25,764 nt of DNA from VBDM01 sp049663805 (GTDB taxonomy: Bacteria > Pseudomonadota > Gammaproteobacteria > Burkholderiales > SG8-39): positions 1 to 25,764 of the forward strand of contig JBATEB010000264.1 in NCBI GenBank assembly GCA_049663805.1, given 5' to 3'. Positions 1 through 6,306 of the stretch are shown here, one piece after another. The notes below the pieces were generated by a model. The model worked only from the letters and a program-made list of their open reading frames with translations, was not told the DNA's origin and did not search any database. The translations under genes and the position numbers were made by a program. How positions within the stretch are numbered: position 1 is the stretch's first letter; every line of letters begins with the position of its first letter.

Positions 1-49
1 CCGGAGCCGCGGTTCGCGGGGTAAGGGTTCCGGTTCGAGGAAATCGCGC

Positions 50-781
50 ATGAAAGAAACCGCCCTCATCGTCGGCGCCGGCAGCGGCCTTTCGGCCTCG
101 CTCGCGCGCCTGTTCGCCAAGGAAGGAATGCAGGTCGCGCTCGCCGCGCGCGACACCGCCAAGCTCGACTCCATCGCGAAGGAAACGAGAGCGCTCGTGA
201 TCGCCTGCGATGCAACGCTTCAGGCTCGGGTCGAGGCGATGTTCGGCGCGGTCGAAGGAAAATGGGGCGTGCCCGATCTCGTCGTCTACAACGCGGGCTA
301 TCGCTCGCGCGGGCCGCTCGCCTCACTCGACCCGAAGGAAGTCGCGCGGACCATCGAGGTCACCGCCTACGGCGGCTTCCTCGTCGGGCAGACGGCGGCG
401 AAGAAGATGCTCGCGCGCGCCGCAGGGTCCGCCGCGCCGGATTCCGCGCGGCAATGCGCGGGGGCGATTCTGTTCACCGGCGCCTCGGCGAGCGTCAAGG
501 GCTACGCCGAGTCGGCGCCTTTCGCGATGGGCAAGTTCGCGCTGCGCGGGCTCGCGCAGAGTATGGCGCGCGAGCTGGCGCCCAAGGGCATCCACGTCGC
601 GCACTTCGTCATCGACGGCGGCATCGCCAGGGAAGCGGGTGACCCGCGCGCGGCCGGGCGCGGCGCCGACGGGATGCTCCAGCCCGACGAGATCGCGAAG
701 AACTACCTGCACGTCTATCGCCAGCACCGCAGCGCCTGGACCTGGGAGGTGGAGCTGAGGCCCTGGGTCGAGCGGTTCTGA
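50..781 (+). CDS. SDR-family oxidoreductase-like protein lacking the catalytic Tyr
   Basis: This 243-residue protein has the Rossmann fold of short-chain dehydrogenases/reductases. The nucleotide-binding turn is VGAGSGLSAS (residues 8-17), and YNAG at 80-83 stands for the usual NNAG. The catalytic Ser region is GASAS (144-148). The normal YxxxK is FAMGK (158-162), so the active-site Tyr is Phe while Lys is kept. This matches a known subgroup of classical SDRs that lack members of the catalytic tetrad, in which the conserved tail around ARELAPKGIHVAH is typical. It probably binds NAD(P), but ordinary carbonyl reduction is doubtful. The ATG is preceded by an AGGAAA ribosome site at about -8. 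It stands alone, 80 bases before dodecin. Family assignment is firm; the substrate is unknown. Confidence 0.88.
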   Translation: MKETALIVGAGSGLSASLARLFAKEGMQVALAARDTAKLDSIAKETRALVIACDATLQARVEAMFGAVEGKWGVPDLVVYNAGYRSRGPLASLDPKEVARTIEVTAYGGFLVGQTAAKKMLARAAGSAAPDSARQCAGAILFTGASASVKGYAESAPFAMGKFALRGLAQSMARELAPKGIHVAHFVIDGGIAREAGDPRAAGRGADGMLQPDEIAKNYLHVYRQHRSAWTWEVELRPWVERF

Positions 782-861
782 GGCACGAATTGCGCTTGCC
801 CGGCGCGCGGGGCATCATGGTGCGCGCGCCCGCCGGGGCGCCCATTCATCCTGGAGGAACC

Positions 862-1080
862 ATGGCCAAGGCCGGAGACGGAGTCTACAGAATCGTGGAA
901 GTGATCGGCACCAGCAGCACTTCCTGGGAGGACGCGGCGAAGCGCGCGGTCGAGACCGCCTCGAAGAGCCTGCGCGACCTGCGCATCGCCGAGGTGGTCA
1001 AGCAGGACCTCAAGGTCGAGAACGGCAAGGTCGCGGCCTACCGCACCCGCATGCTGCTTTCGTTCAAGTACGAGGGTTGA
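862..1080 (+). CDS. Dodecin, flavin-binding dodecameric protein
   Basis: This 72-residue protein matches the dodecin family over its full length. It opens with the strand VYRIVEVIGTS, continues with the helix SWEDAAKRAVETASKSL and ends with an antiparallel sheet finishing MLLSFKYEG. The Trp in TSWEDA is the residue that stacks on the isoalloxazine ring in known dodecins. Dodecins form hollow 12-mers that store or buffer flavins (FMN, riboflavin or lumichrome) in the cytoplasm. An in-frame ATG at 790 exists, but the ATG at 862 has a strong GGAGG 5 bases upstream and gives the normal family length, so it is chosen. The neighbouring genes give no further hint. Confidence 0.95.
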   Translation: MAKAGDGVYRIVEVIGTSSTSWEDAAKRAVETASKSLRDLRIAEVVKQDLKVENGKVAAYRTRMLLSFKYEG

Positions 1081-1134
1081 GACCCCGGGAGCCGGGCATC
1101 CGCGGGAACCTCGAGCCGCGCGTAAGGAGGGAAG

Positions 1135-1539
1135 ATGATCGATCCGACGAGAGCGCCGTACGCGGCGCTGCTGCTGCGCGTGAGCATGGGCGTGCTGTTC
1201 CTTCTGCACAGCCTCTACCTCAAGGCCATGGTTTTCGGAATGGCGGGGACGAGCAATTACGTGGCTTCGATGGGCTTGCCGCGCTGGTTCGCCTGGGCCC
1301 TCGTGGGTTACGAGGCGCTCGGCGGACTGGCGCTCATCTTCGGTGTCTACGCGCGCTGGGTCGCGGCCGTTCTGGGGGTGCACCTGCTGGTCGCGGCCTA
1401 CCTGGGCCACGCCCGCTACGGCTGGGTCTTCACGGCCAAGGGCGGGGGGTACGAGTTTCCCCTGTTCTGGGCGATCGCCTGCTTCGCGCTCGCGCTCATG
1501 GGCGACGGAGCGTTCGCCCTGAAGAGGCGGCGAGGCTAG
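1135..1539 (+). CDS. DoxX-family integral membrane protein
   Basis: This 134-residue protein has four predicted membrane helices: about 10-28 (LLLRVSMGVLFLLHSLYLK), 50-68, 72-92 and 108-126. The pattern LLRVSMGVLFLLHS, then YEALGGLALIFGVYARWVA, is typical of DoxX/DoxD-like proteins. These are small inner-membrane proteins linked in various organisms to thiosulfate oxidation or redox stress; most have no proven activity. A strong AAGGAGG ribosome site sits just upstream of the ATG. The stop lies 13 bases before the next gene, so the two are probably co-transcribed. The C-terminal KRRRG should lie in the cytoplasm. Confidence 0.85.
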   Translation: MIDPTRAPYAALLLRVSMGVLFLLHSLYLKAMVFGMAGTSNYVASMGLPRWFAWALVGYEALGGLALIFGVYARWVAAVLGVHLLVAAYLGHARYGWVFTAKGGGYEFPLFWAIACFALALMGDGAFALKRRRG

Positions 1540-1552
1540 GGGCAACGACACC

Positions 1553-1972
1553 ATGCCGCTTCGGCCCGGATTCGATCCGGAACGCTTCAGGAATTTCGGC
1601 GAGGAATACCTGCCGGGCCTCGTCGGGATCGTGCTCAACGAAGTCTCCGAGGGTCTCATTCGCGGGGAGCTCGCCATCCGCAAGCCCCTGCTCGCGCCGA
1701 ATGGCTACCTTCACGCCGGGACGGTCATCGCCCTCGCCGATACGCTGTGCGGCTACGGCTGCGTCGCGCACCTGCCGGAGAAAGCGGAGAATTTCACCAC
1801 GGTGGAGCTCAAGGCGAATTTTCTCAACACCGCGCGCGAGGGCGTGCTCCGCGGCGAGGCGCGCGCGGTGCACCTGGGGCGAACGACGCAGGTCTGGGAC
1901 GCGACCATCACCCACGGCGAGCGCAAGCTCGCGCTGTTCCGCTGCACGCAGCTCGTCATCTATCCGAAGTAG
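1553..1972 (+). CDS. PaaI-type hotdog thioesterase
   Basis: This 139-residue protein has the single hotdog domain of the PaaI/YbgC group of acyl-CoA thioesterases. The signature segment NGYLHAGTVIALADTLCGYGC (about 50-70) covers the start of the central hotdog helix and its preceding loop, equivalent to the NxxGxxHGGxxxxLAD motif of the family, here with HAG for HGG. The Asp in LADT is at the usual catalytic or structural position. The later strands (TTVELKANFLNTAREG, LRGEARAVHLGRTTQVWDATI) fit the sheet. It probably hydrolyses an acyl- or aryl-CoA thioester in the cytoplasm; the substrate cannot be named. It starts 13 bases after the DoxX gene. No strong ribosome site is visible, consistent with reading from the upstream gene. 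Confidence 0.85.
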   Translation: MPLRPGFDPERFRNFGEEYLPGLVGIVLNEVSEGLIRGELAIRKPLLAPNGYLHAGTVIALADTLCGYGCVAHLPEKAENFTTVELKANFLNTAREGVLRGEARAVHLGRTTQVWDATITHGERKLALFRCTQLVIYPK

Positions 1973-1994
1973 CGTTTTCGGAACCGCGGGTTGT

Positions 1995-2008
1995 TTGACG
2001 TGGATCAA
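1995..2008 (+). promoter_or_regulatory. FNR/Dnr-type binding site upstream of cytochrome c gene
   Basis: TTGAC-GTGG-ATCAA is a 14-base site with one departure from the FNR/ANR/Dnr consensus TTGAT-N4-ATCAA. Its centre lies about 57 bases before the ATG of the lipoprotein cytochrome gene, which would allow class II activation (centre near -41.5) with a short leader. Such sites usually switch genes on under low oxygen or nitric oxide. The CRP-family protein encoded next door has a CRP-type, not FNR-type, recognition helix, so the factor is probably encoded elsewhere. Confidence 0.6.
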
Positions 2009-2058
2009 ACCGCCGGACCGCGGTTCTCCCACCATTGGGTCGTCGTCGGAGAAATTCC

Positions 2059-2439
2059 ATGCCGAATTCCGCCCGGAACCTTTTTCTGTCTTGCGCGCTC
2101 GCGGTCCTCGGCGGGTGCGGCGCGCTCTCCGGATCCTCCCCCGGGGATCGTGGCGGCGCCGACATGGCGCGCGGGGGAGAGCTCTACCGGACTTACTGCG
2201 GCGCCTGTCACACCGCGCAGGTGCACTGGCGCGACAGGCGCCTCGTCAAGTCGTGGGACGACCTGCGCTACCAGGTCGGCCGCTGGCAGAGGACCGCGGG
2301 GCAGAACTGGAGCGGCGAGGAGATCGACGACGTCGCGGCCTATCTGAACGGAGTCTTCTACCAAGTGCCCTGCCCGCTCCCGGGCTGCGGCGGCGCGAAA
2401 GCGCGTGCCCGGGCTGCGGCGGTCGCGCGAACGGAGTGA
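2059..2439 (+). CDS. Monoheme cytochrome c lipoprotein
   Basis: This 126-residue exported protein has one heme c site, CGACH, within the class I pattern GELYRTYCGACHTAQ. The N-terminus (SARNLFLSCALAVLGGCGALS) is a signal peptide with the lipobox LGGC, so the mature protein should be lipid-anchored facing the periplasm. The helix with EIDDVAAYLNGVFYQ is the usual C-terminal helix of small cytochromes c. No clear Met ligand follows the heme site in the expected segment; WHRD/QNW residues are there instead, so the sixth ligand is uncertain. The ATG at 2059 is chosen over an in-frame ATG at 2035 because it has GGAGA upstream and starts directly at the signal peptide. An FNR-type box lies upstream, suggesting low-oxygen control. 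It probably passes electrons to a periplasmic oxidase or reductase. Confidence 0.82.
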   Translation: MPNSARNLFLSCALAVLGGCGALSGSSPGDRGGADMARGGELYRTYCGACHTAQVHWRDRRLVKSWDDLRYQVGRWQRTAGQNWSGEEIDDVAAYLNGVFYQVPCPLPGCGGAKARARAAAVARTE

Positions 2440-2576
2440 GTCTCGCCTGAAGGACGGGTGCGGCCATGCACGAAGGCCGCGAAATCCCGGCGGTCACGAG
2501 CAGCCACCCGGAAACGCACCGACGGCCCCGGTCGTGCCAGAATCCCGCTTCGCGCATGTCTTCCGGGAGGAATGCT

Positions 2577-3230
2577 ATGTCGCAGGCCGTATCGCAGGGA
2601 ATCGGCCCCTTGGCCGTTTTCGACGAGAACGCTCTGAAGGAGCTCGCGCCGCACGGCATCGCGCGCTCGTTCCCCAAGAACGCGGTGATCATCAACGAAG
2701 GCGACGAGACCGACTCGCTCTACGTCCTGCTCTCCGGACGCGTCAAGGTGTTCGTCAGCGACGAAGACGGCAAGGAAGTCGTGCTCAGCACCGCCCGCGA
2801 GGGCAGCTACTTCGGAGAGCTGGTGCTCGACGGAGGCCCGCGCTCCGCTTCGGTGATGACGATGGAGCCGTGCCGCTGTTTCGTGATGCCGATGAGCGAC
2901 ATCGAGGGGCTGCTCGAGCGCAACCCCCTGTTCGCGCGCCACCTGATCCGCCTGCTGATCAGCAAGACGCGCAGCCTCGTCAGGCAGGTCCGAGACCTTG
3001 CCTTGAAGGACGTCTACGGGCGCTTCGCCAAGTTCGTCGACGAGAACGCGATCGAGGCGGACGGAGCGCGCGTGGTGCCCGAGCGCCTGACGCAGCAGGA
3101 CATCGCGGCGCGGATCGGCGGCTCGCGCGAGATGGTGAACCGCATCGTCAAGGATCTCACCGCGGGCGGCTACATTTCGGTGGACGGCAAGCACATCAGG
3201 ATTCACAAGCGGCTGCCCGCGCACTGGTAA
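2577..3230 (+). CDS. Crp/Fnr-family transcriptional regulator, CRP-like recognition helix
   Basis: This 217-residue regulator has an N-terminal cyclic-nucleotide-binding domain (about 12-120), a dimerisation helix (about 115-143) and a C-terminal winged helix (about 145-212). The phosphate-binding cassette reads FGEL (79-82) and PRSA with Arg89-Ser90, matching cAMP-binding CRP proteins; there is no N-terminal cysteine cluster, so it is not an oxygen-sensing FNR. The recognition helix SREMVNR (183-189) keeps the Arg-Glu-x3-Arg pattern of E. coli CRP, predicting TGTGA half-sites. The ATG at 2577 is chosen because GGGAGG lies 6 bases before it; a longer in-frame start at 2466 has no ribosome site. 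Two tandem CRP-like sites lie 80-150 bases downstream of its stop, in front of the next gene. The effector is not shown by sequence. Confidence 0.9.
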   Translation: MSQAVSQGIGPLAVFDENALKELAPHGIARSFPKNAVIINEGDETDSLYVLLSGRVKVFVSDEDGKEVVLSTAREGSYFGELVLDGGPRSASVMTMEPCRCFVMPMSDIEGLLERNPLFARHLIRLLISKTRSLVRQVRDLALKDVYGRFAKFVDENAIEADGARVVPERLTQQDIAARIGGSREMVNRIVKDLTAGGYISVDGKHIRIHKRLPAHW

Positions 3231-3307
3231 GAACGCCGCCGGCGCAACCGCCCTCCCGCCGCCCCGGTCGCGCGACCCGGGTTTCGCCTCGCCCGGGGAT
3301 TCCCCGC

Positions 3308-3408
3308 GAAATGTGCATGTGGCACAAGACCGCCGTGTCGTGCGGCACGCGGCACGCCGAAATGTGACCTCCGGCACAAGACCGCAGTGCCGTGCGACGC
3401 GGCGCGCG
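3308..3408 (+). promoter_or_regulatory. Tandem ~51-bp repeat carrying CRP-like sites
   Basis: Two near-copies of a segment beginning GAAATGTG follow each other with a 51-52 base period (first at 3308, second at 3359). Both contain GGCACAAGACCGC, then GTGxCGTGCG. Each holds an inverted pair of TGTG/CACA arms: TGTGC-N5-GCACA (3312-3326) and TGTGA-N6-GCACA (3363-3378). The second has the exact 16-base geometry of a CRP site with one mismatch. The array lies in the 253-base gap between the CRP-like regulator and a small membrane protein gene. A control role is inferred from the regulator's CRP-type recognition helix. Confidence 0.5.
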
Positions 3409-3483
3409 GACGAGCCGAATCCTAGAGTGGTCTCCGTCGGGCCGGGCGACTTCCGCCGGCCCGCAATCGAAGAGGAGACCAAG

Positions 3484-3882
3484 ATGGACAATCCCGAAAA
3501 TCATGCCGGCAAGTCCGGATCCTTCAGTCTGCTTGCCTGGGCCGTCCTTTCCTTCGCCCTCTGCTGCGTCGCGATCCTGCTGATGCCGGCCCAGCAGACT
3601 TACGACGCTTCCGGCGCGGGCGCCGCGTCTTCCGCCCCGTCGGCGGTCCCGGCCATCTCCGATCCCGATGCGTCGATCGGGCCGGAGGAATCGGGTCGGT
3701 GCCGCGGCTGTACTGCTCGGTCGCAAGACGGGTTCGAGGCGCCCAAGGACCGCGGAAATCAGGAAATCATGAATGTCGCGATCGTGACGGTACGGATCGC
3801 CCTCGCCGCGTTCCTCGCCTGGGGCGGGGTGCTCTCCCTGCTGTGGCTTGCCCGGGACGCGTCGGACCGGAACGGGAGTTGA
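3484..3882 (+). CDS. Hypothetical two-helix membrane protein with CxxC
   Basis: I do not recognise this 132-residue protein. It has a first membrane helix at about 14-36 (FSLLAWAVLSFALCCVAILLM) and a second at about 97-123. Between them is an Ala/Pro/Ser-rich loop holding RCRGCTARS, a CxxC pair (Cys73, Cys76) not followed by His. The pair could bind metal, form a disulfide, or be a decayed heme site; nothing decides among these. GAGGAG sits 5-10 bases before the ATG, a good ribosome site. The tandem CRP-like sites lie about 105-170 bases upstream, so it is the best candidate target of the neighbouring regulator. Base composition is like its neighbours. Confidence 0.65.
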   Translation: MDNPENHAGKSGSFSLLAWAVLSFALCCVAILLMPAQQTYDASGAGAASSAPSAVPAISDPDASIGPEESGRCRGCTARSQDGFEAPKDRGNQEIMNVAIVTVRIALAAFLAWGGVLSLLWLARDASDRNGS

Positions 3883-3988
3883 AGACGGCAATCGTTCCGC
3901 CCGCGCTCGATCTTGCGGTCGGGCCGGGCGCACTGCGTGATCCGGGAGAGGTACCATTTCGTCTGAACCCCTTGCGAAAGGCATTGCC

Positions 3989-4564
3989 GTGAAGAACGCT
4001 CTACTGATTTCCGCCGCTCTCGCCGCCTGCGGCGCGGCCTCCGCCGCCCCGGTCGACTACGTCATCGACCCCGAGCACACCTTCCCCAGCTTCGAAGCCG
4101 ACCACATGGGCCTGTCGATGTGGCGCGGCAAGTTCAACCGGACCTCGGGCAGAGTCGTCATGGACAGGGCGGCGGGGACCGGGACGGTGGAAGTCGCGAT
4201 CGAGGCGGCGAGCATCGACTTCGGCCACGCCAAACTGAACGACTACATGGCGGGCCCGGAGCAACTCGACGCCGGGAAATTCCCGACGGCGCGCTACACG
4301 GGAAAGCTCGAGCGCTTCGCCGGCGGGGCGCCGACCGCGGTGAGCGGGCGGCTGACGCTGCACGGGGTCACCCAGCCCGTCGCGCTCAAGATCAACCTGT
4401 TCAAGTGCATCCCGCACCCGCTTCTCAAGCGCGAGTGGTGCGGCGCGGACGCCTTCGGCAGTTTCGACCGGAGCAAGTTCAACCTGGACTATGCGCCCCA
4501 GTGGGGTTTCAAGCCGGAGGTCACATTGCGCATCCAGGTCGAGGCGGTGGCGGAGGAGAAGTAG
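3989..4564 (+). CDS. YceI-family periplasmic lipocalin-like protein (copy 1)
   Basis: This 191-residue exported protein begins with a signal peptide (about 1-19, cut near ASAAP). It then has the YceI fold: VDYVIDPEHTFPSFEADHMG at the start of the barrel, GTVEVAIEAASIDFG in the middle, LTLHGVTQPVALKI and a closing strand VTLRIQVEAVAEE. YceI proteins are periplasmic beta-barrels that bind polyisoprenoid or amphiphilic molecules; in a few cases they are tied to stress or quinone-related functions. Two cysteines near 140-152 (KCIPHPLLKREWC) may form a disulfide, as in a common subgroup. It begins with GTG, preceded by AAAGG with 7-base spacing. It is the first of three YceI-domain genes within 3 kb. 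Confidence 0.9.
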   Translation: MKNALLISAALAACGAASAAPVDYVIDPEHTFPSFEADHMGLSMWRGKFNRTSGRVVMDRAAGTGTVEVAIEAASIDFGHAKLNDYMAGPEQLDAGKFPTARYTGKLERFAGGAPTAVSGRLTLHGVTQPVALKINLFKCIPHPLLKREWCGADAFGSFDRSKFNLDYAPQWGFKPEVTLRIQVEAVAEEK

Positions 4565-4580
4565 CGGGATGGCCCCACGC

Positions 4581-4703
4581 TCACGCTGCCGCTGATCGAG
4601 AAGGTGCTGGGCGGGGGCGGACTGCACCTCCGCAGGCCGCAAGCGCCGCCAATGCCGCAAGCAGACCGGCTGCGGCCGATCGACTCCAACTCATGGGTTT
4701 CAT
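4581..4703 (-). CDS. Small 40-residue predicted lipoprotein
   Basis: A short minus-strand frame encodes 40 residues: a start MKPMSWSRS, a hydrophobic stretch AAAGLLAALAALA and a lipobox LAAC, followed by a short Gly/Pro/Arg tail. The ribosome site GGGAGG lies exactly 6 bases before the ATG. The combination of a strong ribosome site, signal peptide and lipobox makes a real gene likely despite its size; the mature part after the Cys is only 17 residues. Tiny lipoproteins of this sort include entericidin-like and LptM-like proteins, but no family signature is visible. An 18-base perfect palindrome (4771-4788) lies about 70 bases upstream. It converges on the YceI gene, with 16 bases between stops. 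Confidence 0.5.
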   Translation of the reverse strand: MKPMSWSRSAAAGLLAALAALAACGGAVRPRPAPSRSAAA

Positions 4704-4770
4704 CGCCGGCCTCCCGATTGACCCAGTGTCGAATGACTCCAGGTCGGCGCAGGATACGGAACGGGCGAAA

Positions 4771-4788
4771 TGTCGCCTGCAGGCGACA
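4771..4788. promoter_or_regulatory. Perfect 18-bp palindrome, possible operator (copy 1)
   Basis: TGTCGCCTGCAGGCGACA is a perfect 18-base palindrome in the divergent gap between the small lipoprotein (start 4703, minus) and a small membrane protein (start 4899, plus). The arms TGTCGC-N6-GCGACA recur with identical spacing at 23003-23020. Neither copy is followed by a T-run, and the central six bases differ between copies, so a dimeric regulator site is more likely than a terminator. The regulator is unknown. Confidence 0.45.
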
Positions 4789-4898
4789 AATCGTCGCGTT
4801 TTCCTCGCCGCCTCAATGATTTCTGCTCGCCTTGCTTGGCTGCCGCTGCGACTTGATGTATCGTCAAAAACGCTGTCCATCAAACACGGCGCGAACCC

Positions 4899-5126
4899 AT
4901 GAGCTGGATTACCTTGGTGGAGATAGTGGTCCTCTGGATCGTGGTCGGATTCGGCGTGGCCTGCCTGTTCGGCCGTTTCGTGCAGGGAATGGAAGCCGCG
5001 GGAACGACCGGCGAGCTGGCATCCGCCGCGGTGACGTATCTGGATCGCGGGAAGCGCGCAAGGACTGCTTCGCGCGCGAACACCGAAACGCGGCGCGCGG
5101 CCGGCGGCGAACGCCGCCGCCGCTAG
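4899..5126 (+). CDS. Small single-helix membrane protein, unknown
   Basis: A 75-residue frame begins with a convincing membrane segment (about 4-27, ITLVEIVVLWIVVGFGVACLF). A short amphipathic stretch and an Arg-rich tail follow, ending GGERRRR. The first 30 residues look like a real small inner-membrane protein; the tail is low in complexity and could be read-through of GC-rich sequence. No clear Shine-Dalgarno precedes the ATG. It lies between the palindrome and the cytochrome b561 gene in the same direction. I do not recognise a family. Confidence 0.45.
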   Translation: MSWITLVEIVVLWIVVGFGVACLFGRFVQGMEAAGTTGELASAAVTYLDRGKRARTASRANTETRRAAGGERRRR

Positions 5127-5173
5127 AATTTTCCTCCGGACCCTCCCCTCGGATAGGGGGCTCTGCCGAGCCC
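5103..5173 (+). terminator. Run of GC hairpins between small ORF and cytochrome b561 gene
   Basis: Three short inverted repeats follow closely. GGCGGC-GAAC-GCCGCC (5103-5118) overlaps the end of the small membrane ORF. CCCCT-N5-AGGGG lies at 5145-5159, and GGGCTC-TGCC-GAGCCC at 5158-5173. The last two overlap and are mutually exclusive as hairpins. No T-run directly follows any of them, although TTTTCC lies about 10 bases after the first. They could weaken read-through or form a leader structure for the downstream gene; function is uncertain. Confidence 0.25.
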
Positions 5174-5189
5174 GCGGCCTGCCGGTAGA

Positions 5190-5747
5190 ATGGGCCGCAT
5201 GCTGCGCAACGACGCCGATTCCTGGGGCGCTCCGGCGAAGTTCTTTCACTGGCTGATGGCGGCGCTGATTCTCGCGCAGATCGTGCTCGGCCTCCTCGCC
5301 GTGGGCTGGCGCCTCTCGCCGACGAAGATCGAGCTTTTCTTCTGGCACAAGTCCACCGGAATGCTGATCCTCGCGCTCCTCGCGCTGCGCCTGGCGTGGC
5401 GCCTGGCCAATCCGACGCCCGCGCCGCCCTCCGGCATGCCCGCCTGGGAGCGCGCCGCCGCCCGCTCCAGCCACCTGCTGCTGTACCTGCTGATGATCGC
5501 TCTGCCCCTCACCGGATGGATCGTAAACTCGGCCTCGAACATTCCACTGCGGATTTTCTGGACGATTCCGCTTCCCGCGATCGTGGGGCCGGACAAGGCC
5601 GTCGCCGACGCCTTTGCCCTCGTGCATCGCGGGCTTTTCGTGATTCTCGCGCTGGTGCTCGTCGCGCATATCGGCGCGGCGCTGCGGCACCACTTCGTCA
5701 AGCGCAACGCAGTGCTCGCGCGAATGCTCCCGTGGAAAACGCCCTGA
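5190..5747 (+). CDS. Cytochrome b561 family protein
   Basis: This 185-residue inner-membrane protein has four helices, as in the bacterial cytochrome b561 (CybB/YceJ) family: about 18-40, 52-70, 90-112 and 145-165. His residues expected to bind two b hemes are visible in AKFFHWLMA (His20), FFWHKSTGM (His53) and the last helix pair (ALVHRG and VAHIGAALRHHF). Such proteins pass electrons between quinol and periplasmic acceptors, including superoxide in E. coli CybB. An alternative ATG lies three codons on at 5199; neither has a strong ribosome site. The last 16 bases overlap the start of a YceI gene, the same pairing as E. coli yceJ-yceI, which suggests translational coupling and shared function. 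Confidence 0.9.
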   Translation: MGRMLRNDADSWGAPAKFFHWLMAALILAQIVLGLLAVGWRLSPTKIELFFWHKSTGMLILALLALRLAWRLANPTPAPPSGMPAWERAAARSSHLLLYLLMIALPLTGWIVNSASNIPLRIFWTIPLPAIVGPDKAVADAFALVHRGLFVILALVLVAHIGAALRHHFVKRNAVLARMLPWKTP

Positions 5748-6304
5748 AGAAGGTCCTTGCCCTGCTCGGACTTTGCGTCGCGGCCCTTGCGCACACGGCG
5801 CCGGCGGCCGACTGGAAGATCGATCCCGCCGGAAGCAAGCTCGAGTTCGTCGCCACCTTCGAGAAGGCCCCGGTTCCGGGCGTTTTCAGGGAGTTCGACG
5901 CGCGCCTGCGCTTCGATCCGGAGAAGCCGGCCGGGGGCAGCCTCGACGTGACGATAAGGGTGACGAGCGCCGACATGAACGTCCCCGACGTCAACAAGGA
6001 GATCGGCGGCAAGGACTGGTTCGACTACGCCGGCTTTCCGCAAGCCGAGTTCCACTCGACCGACCTGCGCCGGGTGGGAGGCGATCGTTACCTCGCGCGC
6101 GGCACGCTCTCACTGAAAGGCATGAAGCAGCCTCTCGAGGTCCCGTTCGCCTGGACCGCTTCCGCCGACGCCGCCGTCATGGAGGGCGAATTCGCGGTGA
6201 AGCGCGGCGCGTTCGGCATCGGCGCGGGCGAATGGGCGAAGAGCGAGGCCATCGGCGCCGACGTGAAGGTGAAATTCCGGGTGAAATTGCGCAAGGCCGG
6301 GTGA
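5732..6304 (+). CDS. YceI-family periplasmic protein (copy 2), coupled to cytochrome b561
   Basis: Reading from GTG at 5732 gives 190 residues. A signal peptide (about 1-24, ending HTAPAA) leads into a complete YceI barrel: DWKIDPAGSKLEFVATFEKAP, then LDVTIRVTSADMN, FPQAEFHSTDLRR, GTLSLKGMKQPLEVPF and VKVKFRVKLRKAG. The GTG overlaps the end of the b561 gene by 16 bases, supporting coupled translation. It is chosen because it sits right before the hydrophobic leader; no ATG is suitable. E. coli YceI is induced by high pH and osmotic stress, and family members bind isoprenoid chains. The neighbouring b561 makes a quinone- or isoprenoid-related role attractive, but this is inference. Confidence 0.9.
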   Translation: MENALKKVLALLGLCVAALAHTAPAADWKIDPAGSKLEFVATFEKAPVPGVFREFDARLRFDPEKPAGGSLDVTIRVTSADMNVPDVNKEIGGKDWFDYAGFPQAEFHSTDLRRVGGDRYLARGTLSLKGMKQPLEVPFAWTASADAAVMEGEFAVKRGAFGIGAGEWAKSEAIGADVKVKFRVKLRKAG

Positions 6305-6306
6305 GG

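Noticed and set aside
1077..2450. 457-codon plus-strand frame
   Set aside because: It overlaps DoxX, thioesterase and cytochrome c genes in a shifted frame; those three have clear families and ribosome sites.
3708..3716. CRGCT in the small membrane protein as a heme c site
   Set aside because: The residue after the second Cys is Thr, not His, so covalent heme c attachment is not expected.
4604..4819. 71-codon plus-strand frame in the gap after YceI copy 1
   Set aside because: No ribosome site, no hydrophobic or folded pattern, and it covers the lipoprotein gene and the palindrome.
4853..4867. TTGAT-GTATC-GTCAA as an FNR site
   Set aside because: The spacer is 5, not 4, and one arm has a mismatch; FNR sites do not tolerate changed spacing well.
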